Positions 9,690 through 18,123 of a DNA stretch of 64,000 nt are shown here, piece by piece. The notes under the pieces are model-generated. The model was given only the letters and a program-made list of their open reading frames with translations. It was not told the origin of the DNA and did no database searches. Both the position numbers and the translations under genes were made by a program. The stretch is from Candidatus Microthrix parvicella Bio17-1 (GTDB taxonomy: Bacteria; Actinomycetota; Acidimicrobiia; Acidimicrobiales; Microtrichaceae): the NCBI RefSeq assembly GCF_000299415.1, contig NZ_AMPG01000001.1, positions 496,001 through 560,000 of the forward strand, written 5' to 3'. Numbering within the stretch: position 1 is the first letter of the stretch; each line of letters begins with the position of its first letter.

Positions 9690-10409
9690 ATGTCCGATCC
9701 AGCCCAGACTGACGAGGCAGGCGCCGACTCCGAACCAATCGAGATGACCACCGGCCCCGAGCCGATGGAGACGAACACCGACCCCCAACCGGCGGAACGT
9801 GAGGTCCGATCCGCGGCTTCGAAGATCCGCTCGATCCTCGGCGTGGCCGTCGTGGCGGTCACCGGGCTGTTCATCGTCATCTACGCCCTCCCCGATTCCC
9901 CCATCAAGCGCCACGTTCCGCTTTGGGTTTTCCACACCGGCGACGCCCTGTCCCTCAATCAGAACTGGGCGCTGTTTGCTCCTGACCCTCCAACCACCGA
10001 TGTGCAGTTGGACGTGGTGGTGACCGACGCCGACGGCGCCATCACCGTGGAATCGTTGCCAACCGGTCCAGTGTGGGTGCCGACGGTGCGATCCGAACGC
10101 TGGCGCAAGGTTCGGGAGCGCGTCACCCCCACGTCCGGAGCTGAACGTTGGCCAGAGGTACTGCAATGGTCGTTGCGGCAACTCCGATCACGGGGCCGGG
10201 ACCCTCAGCGAATCGAACTGCGCCGTCGTTGGATCGAACGACGGGCCGACGACCCCGACGACCGAGGGACCGAGAGGACCTTTCCGTTTGCCCGGCTGGA
10301 GGTGTCAACCGACACCTATGTGGTGCTCGACCCCGACGCCCCGGGTGCGGTCAAGAACCCACCGGTCGACGATTCCCCTGACGGACGAGCGAAGAAGTCC
10401 GACCAATGA
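9690..10409 (+). CDS. Single-pass membrane protein, partner of the HTTM protein
   Basis: A 239-residue protein with an acidic cytoplasmic head, one membrane helix at about 49-68, and an outer domain containing NQNWALFAPDPP. That motif is typical of small proteins found next to HTTM (vitamin-K-carboxylase-like) membrane proteins; DUF5819 is the family that comes to mind. It overlaps the next gene by four bases (ATGA), so the two are co-translated. The function is unknown. Confidence 0.68.
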   Translation: MSDPAQTDEAGADSEPIEMTTGPEPMETNTDPQPAEREVRSAASKIRSILGVAVVAVTGLFIVIYALPDSPIKRHVPLWVFHTGDALSLNQNWALFAPDPPTTDVQLDVVVTDADGAITVESLPTGPVWVPTVRSERWRKVRERVTPTSGAERWPEVLQWSLRQLRSRGRDPQRIELRRRWIERRADDPDDRGTERTFPFARLEVSTDTYVVLDPDAPGAVKNPPVDDSPDGRAKKSDQ

Positions 10410-11398
10410 GCAACCCCGCAGCCCACCGATCTTGGCTCTCGCGTCTGGTCGAGGTGCCGGCGGGAAGGCTCAATTCCGTTCTGTTGCGACCGCAACGGTT
10501 GGACAGTTGGATCCTGCTTCGCAGCGGCGTCGGCACCTTGGTGGTGTTCTGGGCCATGATCCTGTTGCCGGACCTGAACGATCTTTACGGCCCGACGTCG
10601 ATCGTGCCGTCGCAGGGGCCCCGCCCCGCCCAACTCTCCATCTTCAGGTGGTGGAGCGGCGATGTGGCGGTGGGTGTGGTGCTCGGCCTGGCCGTGCTGG
10701 GCGGACTGGCATTGATCGTCGGGGTGGCGGTGCGCCTGGCAGCACCGGTCGCCTTCGTGACGGTCACCAGCCTCATGGCATCGTCGCCACTCATGCTCAA
10801 CGGGGGCGACGATGTTCTGCGGCTCCTCCTTTTGTTCCTCGCGCTGTACGCGCTCATCGCTCCGGCAACCGGGCTGAACACTCCGCTCAGCGGCCTTGGG
10901 GTGGCACAACCACCCTGGGGCCCGCCTTGGGGTTTGGCGGTGATCCGCCTCCAGATCGTTGCCATGTACGTGGTCACGGTGATGGACAAGATGGAAGGCA
11001 GCACGTGGTTGGGGGGCACCGCCACCGTTCGGGCCCTCTACCTCCAATCGATGCGCCGTTTCTGGATTCCCGACTTCATCATCACTTCCTCCCTCGCCCA
11101 CAACCTGATGACCTGGGGCACCTTGGTCATCGAGGTTTCCCTGCCGATCCTGCTCGTGAATCGAAAGACCCGACGGTGGGGCATCGTGTTGGGTCTCGGA
11201 TTCCACGCCTTGCTGGGGTATGCGATGCGGCTGGGATTGTTTCCCGCCACGGTTGGCGTTGCATACCTGGCATTCCTCTCTGCTGAGGATGCAAGCGCTG
11301 TCATCGCCTGGGTAAGGCGCCAGCTCGGTCGCGTCAAGCGAACGCAGCCTGCCGATCAGGTGATCCTCACCGGAACCGACACACACCACGCTGGGTGA
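10406..11398 (+). CDS. HTTM-domain membrane protein (VKGC-like)
   Basis: A 330-residue multi-helix protein with at least six hydrophobic segments. The pattern of RSGVGTLVVFWAMI, the WLGGTATVRALYLQ block and FHALLGYAM is that of the HTTM family, membrane domains related to vitamin-K-dependent gamma-carboxylase. Most bacterial members are uncharacterised, and no catalytic assignment is justified here. It is translationally coupled to the upstream single-pass protein. It is the last chromosomal gene before the integrated element. Confidence 0.75.
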   Translation: MSNPAAHRSWLSRLVEVPAGRLNSVLLRPQRLDSWILLRSGVGTLVVFWAMILLPDLNDLYGPTSIVPSQGPRPAQLSIFRWWSGDVAVGVVLGLAVLGGLALIVGVAVRLAAPVAFVTVTSLMASSPLMLNGGDDVLRLLLLFLALYALIAPATGLNTPLSGLGVAQPPWGPPWGLAVIRLQIVAMYVVTVMDKMEGSTWLGGTATVRALYLQSMRRFWIPDFIITSSLAHNLMTWGTLVIEVSLPILLVNRKTRRWGIVLGLGFHALLGYAMRLGLFPATVGVAYLAFLSAEDASAVIAWVRRQLGRVKRTQPADQVILTGTDTHHAG

Positions 11399-11527
11399 CC
11401 CGGACTTCCGTCGCCGAGCCTGGCGTCCGCGGGCAGCTCAAATTGGCGCTTGCAAGTCACGCTTTCACGCCCGGCCCTCATGGCGGTCGCTACCGAGAAG
11501 GACGCTGGTGTGCCAAACAGCGTCCTG

Positions 11528-11574
11528 GAAGTGCCCCCGGCAGGACTCGAACCTGCAACCGTCGGATTAGAAGT
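11528..11574. repeat. attL: displaced 3' part of tRNA-Arg
   Basis: 47 bases identical to 23479-23525, beginning GAAGTGCCCCCGGCAGGACT. It reads as the antisense of the T-arm, variable loop and anticodon region of tRNA-Arg(TCT) and then diverges. It is not a functional tRNA because the 5' half is absent. Confidence 0.93.
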
Positions 11575-11887
11575 GAGCTTCAGGCCGTCCACTCGGTCCT
11601 ACAGCGTCGGAAGCGTCCCGCAAACAGGGCAATCCCGTCGGCCAAGGTCGTTTGGGTCGGGCTCCGTGCGCCTGGTCCGTGGGATAGGGCGTGGGATATC
11701 GAGGCTCACCCAGGCCCGGATGAAGGCACCCGTGGAGGTTCGTGGCTGGTCAAGCTGGTCGAACTGGGCGATGGAGGTCGGTGTCTGAACGACGACGGCA
11801 GCACCGAACGGGAGCGCCGCCCGGAGCGGAGCGCAGCGCAGCGAGCACCGCCCGGGACGGCGCCACGCTCGGGGCGCCCGCCGACGC
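11575..11887. other. Element left end with two putative integrase arm sites
   Basis: No convincing gene lies here. Two copies of CGTGGGATA occur at 11678-11686 and 11690-11698, same orientation, 12 bp apart. The same nonamer pair recurs beside the right end (23403-23421). Paired short direct repeats at both ends of a tyrosine-recombinase element are typical arm-type integrase sites; that role is inferred. Confidence 0.55.
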
Positions 11888-12133
11888 TCAGCCAACGCCA
11901 CCAAGGCGCAGGTGGTCCGAGCCGACCAGGCGGCCGACGTCCTCGGCGGACATGGCCAGAACGTTCCCCAGGTCCTTCAAGGTCTCCTCGCCCCGGGCGG
12001 CACACGTATGGGCGTGAGTGACGGTGGCGGCGTGCGCCCGGTTGGTGAGCGTTGCGGCGTGACACATGCGCTCGAACGGGTCCAGGTCGGGATCGGTGGC
12101 GAGTGCTGCGAGGTCCGCAAGTGATCGGCCCAT
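11888..12133 (-). CDS. Small helical protein of the mobile element
   Basis: An 81-residue, mainly helical protein (LADLAALATDPDLDPFERM near the start) without a motif I can name. The ATG is preceded by AGGAG at good spacing, and codon usage is normal for high-GC genes, which makes it more credible than the overlapping frames. Small proteins of this type are common in actinobacterial integrative elements, probably regulatory. The function is unknown. Confidence 0.5.
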   Translation of the reverse strand: MGRSLADLAALATDPDLDPFERMCHAATLTNRAHAATVTHAHTCAARGEETLKDLGNVLAMSAEDVGRLVGSDHLRLGGVG

Positions 12134-12523
12134 GTTGGGTGGCTCCTGTCGGTACTGAGGCTTTCGGACGGTTGAGGCGTCCGGAACGGCGCCTCGACCA
12201 TGTGTCGACAGGGTGCGCTCGGGGGCGGTGGGTCAAGGGCGAAGAGCGGAGACACGGGGAGCGCAGCGGAGCATGTCGCAGCGTTCCTTGAGGCTCCGCA
12301 CACGGGTGCAACAGCACGGGTAGAAACTGGCCGAGGTTGGCCGTTCAAGGGCTCCCATGGTGGGGCCGCTGCCGGACCAGCACCGGCGGTCTTCAATAGG
12401 CGTTCAGCACGACAAGCCGCTACGCCGCACCCGCTAATGGGGGCGCTGGGTTCGTGAGATCCTGGTTTCGAGCTACCAGTCGGTGAGCACTTCCTGACGC
12501 TGGAGCCCTTTGGGATTCCTAGT
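12134..12523. other. Non-coding stretch between a small gene and the IS copy
   Basis: About 390 bp. I see no frame with a ribosome site or plausible composition, no tRNA and no repeat shared with other parts of the window. It probably holds the promoter of the minus-strand small gene. Confidence 0.4.
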
Positions 12524-12529
12524 TCTAGA

Positions 12530-12660
12530 TCGTGCCCCGGCTGGTCGGTTCGGGTTGCCCATCAAGCGCTCATGGGGTGTCGTGCCGCAGAGCACTGATC
12601 CATTAGGTCGCCGCTCGGGAAGCCCGCACGCTCACCTGTTGAAACCCAACCAAGGAGGCA
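12530..12660 (+). ncRNA. Candidate bridge RNA region of the IS110 copy
   Basis: The non-coding left end of the IS110 copy lies between the probable element edge and the transposase ribosome site (AAGGAGG at about 12652). IS110 elements of this layout transcribe a bridge RNA from this place, with two loops that pair with target and donor DNA. The stretch is GC-rich and could fold, but I have not derived the loops. Position is the only evidence. Confidence 0.35.
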
Positions 12661-12664
12661 CACG

Positions 12665-13891
12665 ATGACAATCTTTGTGGGCGATGACTGGGCCGAGACC
12701 CATCATGACGTCCATCTGATGAACGACACCGGCGACAGGCTCGCCGCCAAACAGTTTCCTGAAGGACTCGAGGGGATCGCCGGGCTCCACGCCCTGATCG
12801 CCGAGCACACCACCGACCCTGGCGACGTGATCATCGGGATCGAAACCGAGCGAGGCATGTGGGTCCAAGCGCTGATCGCCGCCGGCTACCGGGTGTACGC
12901 GATCAACCCGTTGTCGGTGTCGCATTATCGAGGCCGCCACAATGTGGCCGGGGCGAAGTCCGACCCGGGCGACGCCAAACTGCTGGCGGATCTGGTGCGC
13001 ACCGATCGGCACAACCACCGGCCAGTCGCCGGTGACACCGACCAGGCTGCCGGGCTGAAGGTGCTGGCGCGGGCACACCAGAACCTGATCTGGGACCGGA
13101 CCCGTCACACCAACCGTCTCCGCAACGACCTCCGCGAGTTCTTCCCCGCCGCACTTTAAGCGTTCGAGAGCCTCGCCGATCGTGACGCTGTCGCGGTGTT
13201 GACCAAAGCGCCGCACCCGGACCAGGCCCGACGGTTGTCGGTTACACAGCTCCGTTCCGCGCTCAAACGCGGTGGACGGCAACGGAACCTTGAAGCGCGG
13301 GCCACCGAGATCCATGCCGCGTTGCGTACGCCTCAGCTTGCTGCGCCCCCAGCAGTCGCGGTCGCGTTCGCTGCGACCACCAAAGCGCTGATTGAGGTCA
13401 CTGCTGGGCTCAACGGGGCCATCGCAGACATCGAGCGGGAGCTGGCCACCCATTTTGATGAACACCCGGACGCCGACATTTACCTCTCCCTGCCAGGACT
13501 CGGTGTTGTGCTCGGCGCCCGGGTGCTCGCAGAGTTCGGGGACGACCCCGACCACTACGACAACGCCAAGTCTCGCAGGAACTACGCGGGCACGTCACCG
13601 CTCACCATCGCCTCAGGCAAGAAACACGCCGTCCTTGCCCGACATGTCCGCAACCGGCGCCTCTACGACGCGATCGACCAATGGGCGTTCTGCTCGCTGC
13701 ACACCAGCCCCGGTTGCCGCGAGTTCTACGACCAACGACGAACCGCTTGCGACCTCCACCACCAAGCACTCAGAGCGCTCGGCAACCGGCTCGTCGGCTA
13801 CCTCCACGGCTGCCTCCGAACACGCAGCCCCTACGACGAACACACCGCATGGGCACACCGCCAACCAGCCCAAACCCAGACTGCTGCTTGA
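12665..13891 (+). pseudogene. IS110-family transposase, split by a stop codon
   Basis: The frame is continuous for 408 codons except for one TAA at 13157-13159, where the sequence PAAL-stop-AFESL strongly suggests a Glu codon changed to stop. The N-terminal half carries the RuvC-like DEDD residues (VGDDWAE, GIETERG, AKSDPGDAKLLADL). The C-terminal half carries the Transposase_20 domain with SLPGLGVVLGARVLAEFGD and the serine region YAGTSPLTIASGKK. The ATG has a strong AAGGAGG. Unless suppressed, the product would be a truncated 164-residue N-terminal domain. Confidence 0.88.
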
Positions 13892-14028
13892 CACCTTCCA
13901 CACCTGGGGTATCTAGAACCCACCCACCTTGCGACTCACCCTATTGGGCCTCAAACACCCGAGAGCTACGATCCAAGCGTTTCCGTGATCAACCTGGTTC
14001 ACGCCGCTACAGATCGGTCGCCTCCCCC

Positions 14029-14739
14029 ATGTTTGCAGCACCGCTTAGTATCGATGTTGGAGTCCCGTACGTACTCTCCGCCTTATTCCTGGTGACCGCA
14101 CCTTGGGGACTCGTATCATCGGCAGTCCAATTCGCCCGCGACCGCCAGAACGCTAAAGTGCGTCAGCCGAAGGGCGGCTTCGATCAGACCAACCTTGACC
14201 CGGTATCGCTGACGTCCGAGCAGCTCGACCTTCTTTCGTTGGAGGACCTTGAGGCGTTAGTTGAATGGGTGTCCACCGAGTGGGAGGACGAGGTATCCCC
14301 CGTCGATGAGGGCTCAGACCGCCAGGCACCAGCTACGCCAACGGCAGAGGAGGCGGACCTTTCCGCGACATCAGCAACGGACCTTGCCCGTGCCAACCAA
14401 CTGGCTGTTGCTGCGCTACTCAGCCGGGACGTGCCAGAGCAGTCTGGGCGGTACGGCGGGGTCAAAGTATTTGGTCCGCTATTCGTGGGCATACTTGCAT
14501 CGATCGCTGTGCTGGTCACCGGGCTTCAGAGGAATCCGAGCGATTGCGCAGCGGTTCTCGATTCGGTAGTGGCCGCAAAGACGAGTTACCCCAGTCTGCA
14601 GCTGACGGACCGCTTTCGAAGTGCGGAGGCCTGCGGGCTTGATGACGCCTTCTTCCGCTCCATCGAGGTACCGGTCGTGCCCGACGACCTTGCGCCAAGT
14701 TCAGCCCCAACGACAACCACACCTGTCGAGGGCGGATAG
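14029..14739 (+). CDS. Unknown membrane protein with two hydrophobic segments
   Basis: A 236-residue protein from the ATG at 14029. A hydrophobic segment near the amino end (about 7-27) and a second one at about 145-162 (FVGILASIAVLVTG) flank a soluble acidic region that contains repeated Leu/Ser-rich helices. A Thr/Pro-rich tail ends the protein. I do not recognise the family. It lies between the IS copy and the first 20-bp cargo-flank repeat, on the opposite strand to the channel-like cargo gene. It could be accessory cargo. Confidence 0.55.
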   Translation: MFAAPLSIDVGVPYVLSALFLVTAPWGLVSSAVQFARDRQNAKVRQPKGGFDQTNLDPVSLTSEQLDLLSLEDLEALVEWVSTEWEDEVSPVDEGSDRQAPATPTAEEADLSATSATDLARANQLAVAALLSRDVPEQSGRYGGVKVFGPLFVGILASIAVLVTGLQRNPSDCAAVLDSVVAAKTSYPSLQLTDRFRSAEACGLDDAFFRSIEVPVVPDDLAPSSAPTTTTPVEGG

Positions 14740-14837
14740 GCCGATCGAGGCCCGACCAATGCAGCGGTGATGACGAAGTGATGACAAATCCTGGCTCGTC
14801 TGCCTCGGATCCCATGCCGCCGTAGCGGACTTTTCAG

Positions 14838-14857
14838 TGTCGGAGGACCGAACGGAC
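14838..14857 (+). repeat. 20-bp flank repeat, left copy (L1)
   Basis: TGTCGGAGGACCGAACGGAC. It matches 19479-19498 in the same orientation with one mismatch. Each copy lies a few dozen bases beyond the 3' end of a minus-strand cargo gene. The two copies bracket a segment carrying the serine recombinase, which fits attL/attR of that recombinase. Confidence 0.7.
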
Positions 14858-14897
14858 GCAACACGGGTTGGCGGCTCCACGACCCAGCCAGCGGGTC

Positions 14898-16400
14898 TCA
14901 CTCCAGCTCGTCGTAGTTCTCTGGCAAAGCCGAACCGAACAAGCTCAGACCGATGGTCAATCCAAGCTGTTCGAGCCTGGCTGCGGCCTCCCTCGGAGAA
15001 ACGCCAAAGTCCTTGCGAAACCGGTCACTAACCAAACCACCCTGTTGCCGCAGATCGTCCACCGCTGAGTCGAGATCCTCATCCTGCCTTGCGTTCCGGC
15101 GATCGAGCCGTATATTCGCCAGCAAAGTAAGCAAAAGTACGGGGCCCAGGATGCCCGCGTAGATCCTGATGGCGACGGCTAGGTCTCCCGCTGGCGCGAT
15201 GCCCTCAGTTCCGCTCAGCGCTAGAGCGGAAAGAGAATAAAACCACCACTTCACCAGCGAGGGCGCAACAGCGACGTCAAATTGCGACGGATTGATACCG
15301 TAAAGCGCCATGTTCGTCAATCCGAGTAGGACGAACGACGTAATAAATAGCGCTACAAAGTACAGGGTGGAAATCATGGCGCTCGTGCCGCTCTTTCCGT
15401 ACCGCTGAAGGTTCTTGGCCCAGACATACACCGCTCTGTGTAGAGTCAATCCGAATCCGATCTTAGTGGTGATCGATTGAATCTGTGTAGCGTTGTACTT
15501 AACGATACCGGGGGCCTTAAGTTCGTCTTCAAGGCCCACCATTTTCCATGTCAATTCGGAACGGACCAACCACTGGATGGACTCTAGCTGCTGACGCACG
15601 AAACGGGATGGGCTAAGGGCCGAACGGAAGCCTCGAAAATAGAGGACAAGCAAGAATGCCATCATCCAGACACCCGCGAATCCTAGAACCGCCCGATTCT
15701 GTGATAGAAATATTGCAGAGGCGAGGAGGATAGTTGTCGCCCCAGCGGCAAATCGCCAGCGAAAGCGGTAGCCTGCTGAACTTATGATATGAACAGCAGC
15801 GAACAGCAGCTGCATGGTGCCTTTTTTGTATATGAGCATCGGCAGATAGACGCAGGTGACGATAACAGGGAAGAAAAACACATAAGCTAGAGGCATCCAT
15901 GAACGTCTGACCAGCAGAACGGTCAAGGCCACAAGAGCCAATATGATAAAAGGGCGATAATTCACAATGGCGTCGTTGCCAAGTAGCGAACTTGCGAGCC
16001 ATCTATCCAAGTCGAAAACAAATACCTTAAGGAAGACGTAGACCCATATGATGATCGCAACGGCGGTCCATGCCATCATCATGCGTTTAGTAGGTTTATT
16101 TAAGGGCGAACCCAATTGCGGTTTCGTCTCACCTTGTTCTGAGGCCTCGTCAGTTTCCGGAACGATGACAGCTGCAAGTGATGGATCAATCCGCTCCCAG
16201 ATATCAACCCCAGCAAAGTCCGAGTTAGCTTCTGAGTTCTCGTCGGTCAAAGCGTCAGGGGCGTCCCTCGCCTGATTTGGGGGTACATCACGCTTCGGAC
16301 CTGATCTATCTGGGTTGTTAACCACGGAATGCCCTTCTTGCGGTAACGCCGACCTTTCGGTCGGGTGCGCTTCCTGTAACACAGCACCCACAAACTGCAT
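14898..16400 (-). CDS. Cargo 1: channel-like multi-pass membrane protein
   Basis: A 500-residue protein. After a soluble acidic head of about 105 residues come five or six hydrophobic segments, a soluble stretch, then a helix-pore-helix arrangement near the end. TMVALF-type helix ISTLYFVALFITSFVLLGL is followed by WWFYSLSALALSGTEGIAP and a last helix IYAGILGPVLLLTLLAN. This resembles the two-helix potassium-channel pore, but the filter reads SGTEG instead of TVGYG. Base composition is clearly more AT-rich than the surroundings, indicating transfer. It could be a defence or toxin effector; that is speculation. The ATG lies inside the repeated cargo leader. Confidence 0.65.
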   Translation of the reverse strand: MQFVGAVLQEAHPTERSALPQEGHSVVNNPDRSGPKRDVPPNQARDAPDALTDENSEANSDFAGVDIWERIDPSLAAVIVPETDEASEQGETKPQLGSPLNKPTKRMMMAWTAVAIIIWVYVFLKVFVFDLDRWLASSLLGNDAIVNYRPFIILALVALTVLLVRRSWMPLAYVFFFPVIVTCVYLPMLIYKKGTMQLLFAAVHIISSAGYRFRWRFAAGATTILLASAIFLSQNRAVLGFAGVWMMAFLLVLYFRGFRSALSPSRFVRQQLESIQWLVRSELTWKMVGLEDELKAPGIVKYNATQIQSITTKIGFGLTLHRAVYVWAKNLQRYGKSGTSAMISTLYFVALFITSFVLLGLTNMALYGINPSQFDVAVAPSLVKWWFYSLSALALSGTEGIAPAGDLAVAIRIYAGILGPVLLLTLLANIRLDRRNARQDEDLDSAVDDLRQQGGLVSDRFRKDFGVSPREAAARLEQLGLTIGLSLFGSALPENYDELE

Positions 16401-16410
16401 TCGAGATTAG
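16364..16410 (-). repeat. Conserved cargo-start sequence, copy R1
   Basis: About 46 bases nearly identical to 20374-20419. Both copies cover the start of a minus-strand cargo gene and encode the same first residues, MQFxGAVLQ, after which the two proteins have nothing in common. The copies differ at a handful of positions and by one single-base gap. Confidence 0.8.
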
Positions 16411-16472
16411 CCGACGTCCTGGCGAACCACAGCGTTGACATTCGCTCGCAGCTCTGCGAGTGTTACTCGCAT
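16407..16472 (-). CDS. Possible 21-residue leader ORF before cargo 1
   Basis: MRVTLAELRANVNAVVRQDV plus G, ending six bases before the cargo 1 ATG. Its start codon overlaps the 17-bp palindrome. It may be a translated leader or the relic of a longer gene: at the matching place before cargo 2 there is a full 124-residue gene. There is no recognisable ribosome site. Confidence 0.3.
   Translation of the reverse strand: MRVTLAELRANVNAVVRQDVG
16455..16471. promoter_or_regulatory. 17-bp palindrome TGCGAG-N5-CTCGCA
   Basis: A perfect 6-5-6 inverted repeat (7-3-7 if extended), preceded by an overlapping CTCGCA-N4-TGCGAG. It lies between the divergent cargo 1 leader and the HTH/Rep genes, so it is a likely operator for both. 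The spacing matches the two GTGCCA palindromes before the second Rep gene. Confidence 0.6.
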
Positions 16473-16876
16473 GTTCGCAAGTGGGTCGTTCGACCGTGGC
16501 CGCTGACTTCCGTTCGGAACCCAGTGACTCCCCCGAGGGTAAGGGGATTGCTCGTCGTGCGTGGGATTCGTACGAGTCGAAGATGAGGCCGGTGACTGAC
16601 CCGGTCTTTCTGCCTCTGGGCGAGGCGGTTGCTCGTAAGTGGATAGTTGAGATGTTCGGCTTCTACGTCGCCTGGCACCTGTACGGGGGGTTCGAGGGTT
16701 TGCAGGAAACGCTTGGCATGCACCCCTCCACGATCTGGCGGAAGGTTGCGAAGTTCCGGAAGATGTTCGGGGTGCACCCTGACGAGGCAAAGTTCGCTGG
16801 TGTGAGCCTCGATCCGAAGTTGTTCTGGAACGCTGCTGAGACGGTGGCGAATCCGGCGACTGACTCCGAGAGCTGA
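16460..16876 (+). CDS. Helix-turn-helix protein preceding Rep
   Basis: Up to 138 residues. The amino end is uncertain: GTG codons at 16460, 16481 and 16496 are in frame and none has a clear ribosome site, and the first overlaps the palindrome. Residues about 85-110 (LQETLGMHPSTIWRKVAKFR) look like a DNA-recognition helix-turn-helix. It ends directly before the GTG of Rep (TGA-GTG). It is probably the regulator of the element and a binder of the adjacent palindrome. A faint resemblance to the 124-residue gene at 20.4-20.8 kb lies around FRK-x-F. Confidence 0.6.
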   Translation: MLLACSQVGRSTVAADFRSEPSDSPEGKGIARRAWDSYESKMRPVTDPVFLPLGEAVARKWIVEMFGFYVAWHLYGGFEGLQETLGMHPSTIWRKVAKFRKMFGVHPDEAKFAGVSLDPKLFWNAAETVANPATDSES

Positions 16877-17971
16877 GTGGTCGTCGTGCCCGCAACAGCG
16901 CATCCTTCTCAACCCATACTCGCAAAGACGGGAGTAGAACGTCGAGAGCTTTGCTCGGGGATTGATGCGCTCTACCTCTCCGGCATCGGAACAGCCCCGG
17001 TCGGGCTGCTCGACGAGCTCGACGTGCTGAAGACGGAAGCGGTCGAGACCGGTGCTCCGGTCGATTCCGTGCTGGGCGGCTATCCCGTGAGGGTGATCGG
17101 CACGGCGATGGGCAAGTGCCGATACTGCGTGGCCCATGAGTTGGCCCGGTTTGGTTTCACGCCAAGCGAGGCACTTCCGGCGGTGCGGGTCCAGCCGACA
17201 TCGCACGCTCTTCACGGGCTCGGCCCAGAGGGCACGGTTGCCTGGGTTCGTGGTGTCCTTGCCAACGCCGGGATTGACGTGAGGTTGCAAGTTGCTCGCC
17301 TTGATCTGCATTCCGACTGGCAGGGCCTGTGGATCGAGGCCGAAGAGCGGTCGAACTTCGTTACCTACTCTGACCGTCGCTCGCTTTACGAGGTCACTGA
17401 GGACTTGTCGGGGTTGAACTTCGGCACCCGGGGCGCAGCGCTCTACGCCCGCCTGTACGACAAGACCCGCGAAATGGAAGCCAAGGGCGACGACTGGTGG
17501 CTCGACGTCTGGGGCAGCGCCTACCGGCGTGGTGAACGGGTCCTGCGGGTCGAGTTCGAGTTCTCCCGGCAAGGCCTCAAAGAGTTCGGCGTCACGATTC
17601 CTGAGGACGCATTCGACCAGGTCGGGCCGCTCTGGGTCTACGCCACCGGCCGATGGCTTTCGCTTCGGGTGCCAGCCGATGACGCCACCCGTGCCCGCTG
17701 GCCGGTCGATCCCCGGTGGACCGCCGTCCAGCAAGCGACGTTGGCCGGTGCGGCGCTACCCGCTGAACGGATTCGGGCCGGTGAAAACGCTGGAACGATG
17801 CGACGGCTTCTGCCTGGCCTCGTTGGTTATCTGACCGGCGCCGCTGTTCCGCTGGGCACCAACGACGTCGACGACACCCTCGAAGCAATCCGTCCCTACC
17901 TCGACGCTTACGCCGAACAAACCGGGGTGTGGTTCGACCAGCGAGTCGCCGACAAGCGGCGACAGCTATGA
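16877..17971 (+). CDS. Rep-like replication initiator, intact copy
   Basis: A 364-residue protein resembling rolling-circle initiators of the Rep_trans / phage replication-initiation-factor group. The ordered blocks are GIDALYLSG, VARLDLHSDWQG, ALYARLYDKTREM, DDWWLDVWG and VLRVEFEFSRQGLKEF. The tyrosine of ARLYDK and the acidic RxD/E residues are in the expected places, but I cannot prove nickase activity. It follows the HTH gene without a gap. A broken paralogue lies at 20908-21983. The start is GTG. Confidence 0.75.
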   Translation: MVVVPATAHPSQPILAKTGVERRELCSGIDALYLSGIGTAPVGLLDELDVLKTEAVETGAPVDSVLGGYPVRVIGTAMGKCRYCVAHELARFGFTPSEALPAVRVQPTSHALHGLGPEGTVAWVRGVLANAGIDVRLQVARLDLHSDWQGLWIEAEERSNFVTYSDRRSLYEVTEDLSGLNFGTRGAALYARLYDKTREMEAKGDDWWLDVWGSAYRRGERVLRVEFEFSRQGLKEFGVTIPEDAFDQVGPLWVYATGRWLSLRVPADDATRARWPVDPRWTAVQQATLAGAALPAERIRAGENAGTMRRLLPGLVGYLTGAAVPLGTNDVDDTLEAIRPYLDAYAEQTGVWFDQRVADKRRQL

Positions 17972-18123
17972 CCAAGCCCGACTACCAACGCCTGGCAATC
18001 GTATTTGCTGCGGTCATGACCCGTATGGTCTTGTCTGCTGGGGCCGACGAGGAGACTCAACCCGATGCTGACCGTCGCGTACGTAAGGGTGTCAACCGAC
18101 GACCAGGTCGAACACTCCCCTGA
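17968..18123 (+). CDS. Possible 51-residue ORF between Rep and recombinase
   Basis: It starts with ATGA over the Rep stop (MTKPDYQRLAIVFAAVMTR) and runs into the serine-recombinase start in another frame. Short proteins beginning MTKxDY are frequent beside Rep genes in actinobacterial elements, which makes a real gene possible. There is no other evidence. Confidence 0.35.
   Translation: MTKPDYQRLAIVFAAVMTRMVLSAGADEETQPDADRRVRKGVNRRPGRTLP

Larger units (their letters stand above)
12524..13917 (+). mobile_element. IS110-family insertion sequence, inactivated
   Basis: A transposase with the DEDD plus serine layout of IS110 is preceded by about 140 non-coding bases and followed by only about 26. 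The hexamer TCTAGA occurs just outside both ends (12524-12529 and 13912-13917), and I use it as the approximate boundary. IS110 elements lack inverted repeats and carry their guide (bridge) RNA in the longer non-coding end, here the left. The transposase has an internal stop, so this copy is probably dead. The exact ends are uncertain. Confidence 0.65.

Noticed and set aside
11528-11574. A second tRNA-Arg gene
   Set aside because: Only the 3' part is present; the sequence leaves the tRNA pattern after the anticodon loop. It is the att duplication.
11402-12021. Long plus-strand frame through the left end of the element
   Set aside because: It reads through attL and simple GC-rich sequence, has Arg/Pro/Gly-heavy composition and no ribosome site. 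It is a by-product of high GC.
13681-14028. Amino extension of the two-helix protein into the transposase end
   Set aside because: It overlaps the transposase C-terminus in another frame; the ATG at 14029 begins a hydrophobic segment and fits better.
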